Positions 5,689-6,347 of a DNA stretch of 6,347 bases are shown here, one piece after another. Below the pieces are notes generated by a model that was not told the origin of the DNA, did not search any database, and saw only the letters and a list, made by a program, of their open reading frames with translations. Both the position numbers and the translations under genes were made by a program. This DNA comes from Rickettsiales bacterium (GTDB lineage: Bacteria; Pseudomonadota; Alphaproteobacteria; Rickettsiales; Anaplasmataceae): positions 1-6,347 of the forward strand of contig JAITUS010000125.1 of assembly GCA_031286185.1 (NCBI GenBank). Direction: 5' to 3'. Every line of letters starts with the position of its first letter. Within the stretch, counting starts at the first letter, position 1.

Positions 5689-6159
5689 ATGACAGAGAAC
5701 AACGATAATAGCTCATTTACTAAGCGTTTCACAAACAGGACTCCTGGCGATACAGGAGGAGGTTTTTCCAGTAAGTATTCATCCCAAAACACCAAAGAAC
5801 GTGCACTAGGAGAAAGAGGAAAAATTTCTCGGTTAGCAAGCAAAAAAACTGAATCCAAAGAAGCTTTTTCTGAAAGTGGTAGCATAAAAAGTAAAAGCAG
5901 AACTGTCAATGAGAGATCCTTTGCTGATGCAACAAGAAGAAGCAGATCAGATCTCATATATTTAGTTCGTGGTAAAGATCGTGGAAGATCAGCATGGCAT
6001 TATGTATTGGTTGATAAGGATAAAAGAGAGATGTTTCTTGCAAAAAGTAGGACTGGCTCTATGGATGTTGCAGATTATGGGGAAATTCTATATTCAGGAT
6101 GGGGAGAAGATCCACCACAAGAAATAGTTGATAAAATCAATGAAGAGTTTGGGCTATAG
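5689..6159 (+). CDS. Hypothetical protein with disordered basic N-terminus and compact C-terminal domain
   Basis: A 156-residue protein starting at ATG 5689. GGAG at 5679-5682 lies 6 bases upstream and decides this start over an in-frame TTG at 5677. Residues 1 to about 86 are rich in Ser, Lys, Arg, Gly, Thr and Asn with almost no hydrophobic core, so the region is predicted to be disordered. Residues about 87-156 look like a small folded unit: YLVRGKDRGR (91-100), AWHYVLVDKDKREMF (102-116), VADYGEILYSGWGEDPP (127-143), then a terminal helix. From memory this unit resembles a short conserved module in uncharacterised proteins of intracellular bacteria; I cannot name its function. There is no signal peptide or membrane segment. 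The layout would suit a secreted effector or a nucleic-acid or ribosome-associated factor. It is divergent from miaA and is followed by an insertion-sequence end. Confidence 0.8.
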   Translation: MTENNDNSSFTKRFTNRTPGDTGGGFSSKYSSQNTKERALGERGKISRLASKKTESKEAFSESGSIKSKSRTVNERSFADATRRSRSDLIYLVRGKDRGRSAWHYVLVDKDKREMFLAKSRTGSMDVADYGEILYSGWGEDPPQEIVDKINEEFGL

Positions 6160-6186
6160 CAAATCTGTCGCGAGCCCCACATTGGA

Positions 6187-6200
6187 CTTCTTGCATAACC
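6187..6200. repeat. Presumed insertion-sequence terminal repeat
   Basis: CTTCTTGCATAACC lies about 30 bases beyond the stop codon of the partial transposase. Its reverse complement begins GGTTATGCAAGA, identical over 12 bases to the right end of the MITE-like element (3766-3777) and oriented the same way relative to the transposase frame. This suggests it is the right end of the insertion sequence, which would place the border close to 6187, some 27 bases after the neighbouring gene. The opposite end is outside the window. Confidence 0.45.
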
Positions 6201-6230
6201 TAAACTAAGGTATCCATTTAGGTGAGCGGT

Positions 6231-6347
6231 TTAAGAAACGATAGATAAGAGGCTGTGGAAAGGATTTAGCTCCTTTTGCTTCCATGTTAAGTATAACGAG
6301 ATTATTCGCTCAAGGAATGTATTTCCTCGCTCCGATTGTGTAAAATA
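6231..6347 (-). mobile_element. C-terminal end of an IS66-like transposase (partial, runs off the right edge)
   Basis: Reading the minus strand from the window edge gives 38 open codons to a TAA at 6233-6231. The segment SERGNTFLERI followed by TWKQKELNPF resembles the C-terminus of IS66-type transposases, whose usual pattern is a GxxFxERIL helix, then TxxQxxRNxxxYL. The catalytic domain lies outside the window, so it cannot be said whether the copy is intact. The family call comes from a short segment, and another DDE family remains possible. IS66 ends usually start GTAA, which the presumed end at 6187-6200 does not show. Confidence 0.5.

Noticed and set aside
6151..6177. GGGCT/AGCCC stem overlapping the end of the 5689 gene as a terminator
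   Set aside because: Only five pairs with a 17-base loop and no T-run; too weak to call.

Overview
The window looks like a piece of an AT-rich, reductively evolving alphaproteobacterial endosymbiont chromosome, most likely Wolbachia (Anaplasmataceae). This rests on the protein character of Ffh, the MrpD/NuoN-like subunit and MiaA, the low G+C, the decayed accessory genes, the transposase debris, and short G+C-rich palindromic repeats of the kind scattered through Wolbachia intergenic DNA. The species call comes from recognition, not from a database search.

Layout. At the far left a minus-strand gene may begin (bases 1-23), followed by a 120-bp gap holding a hairpin. Next come two minus-strand housekeeping genes: ffh (144-1487), the SRP GTPase, and upstream of it a polytopic proton-conducting antiporter subunit, mrpD/nuoN-like (1472-3046). 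They overlap by 16 bp and are probably cotranscribed from a promoter near 3020-3046. An 832-bp region without a long gene follows (3047-3878). It is packed with inverted repeats, a G+C-rich palindromic repeat block, and a 126-bp MITE-like element (3658-3783) that encloses the start of a small reading frame with a good ribosome binding site.

The right half contains a plus-strand gene broken by two +1 frameshifts (3879-4723; 280 codons if repaired). Its stop codon overlaps that of the convergent, intact miaA (4720-5613, minus), which makes a tRNA A37 prenyltransferase. A short divergent intergenic region separates miaA from a plus-strand gene (5689-6159). That gene encodes a small protein with a basic, disordered N-terminal half and a compact C-terminal domain. 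The right edge carries the C-terminal end of an IS66-like transposase (minus strand) and a presumed insertion-sequence end that shares a 12-mer with the MITE-like element.

The conserved genes serve protein targeting, ion/proton transport and tRNA modification. They share no single pathway beyond the probable mrpD-ffh operon. The accessory layer (broken gene, small effector-like gene, MITE, IS fragment) is where lineage-specific biology could lie. I see no convincing complete new system. The best leads are the double-frameshifted gene with its G-run, the G8 tract inside the antiporter gene, the MITE/IS end relationship, and the two-part small protein next to miaA.
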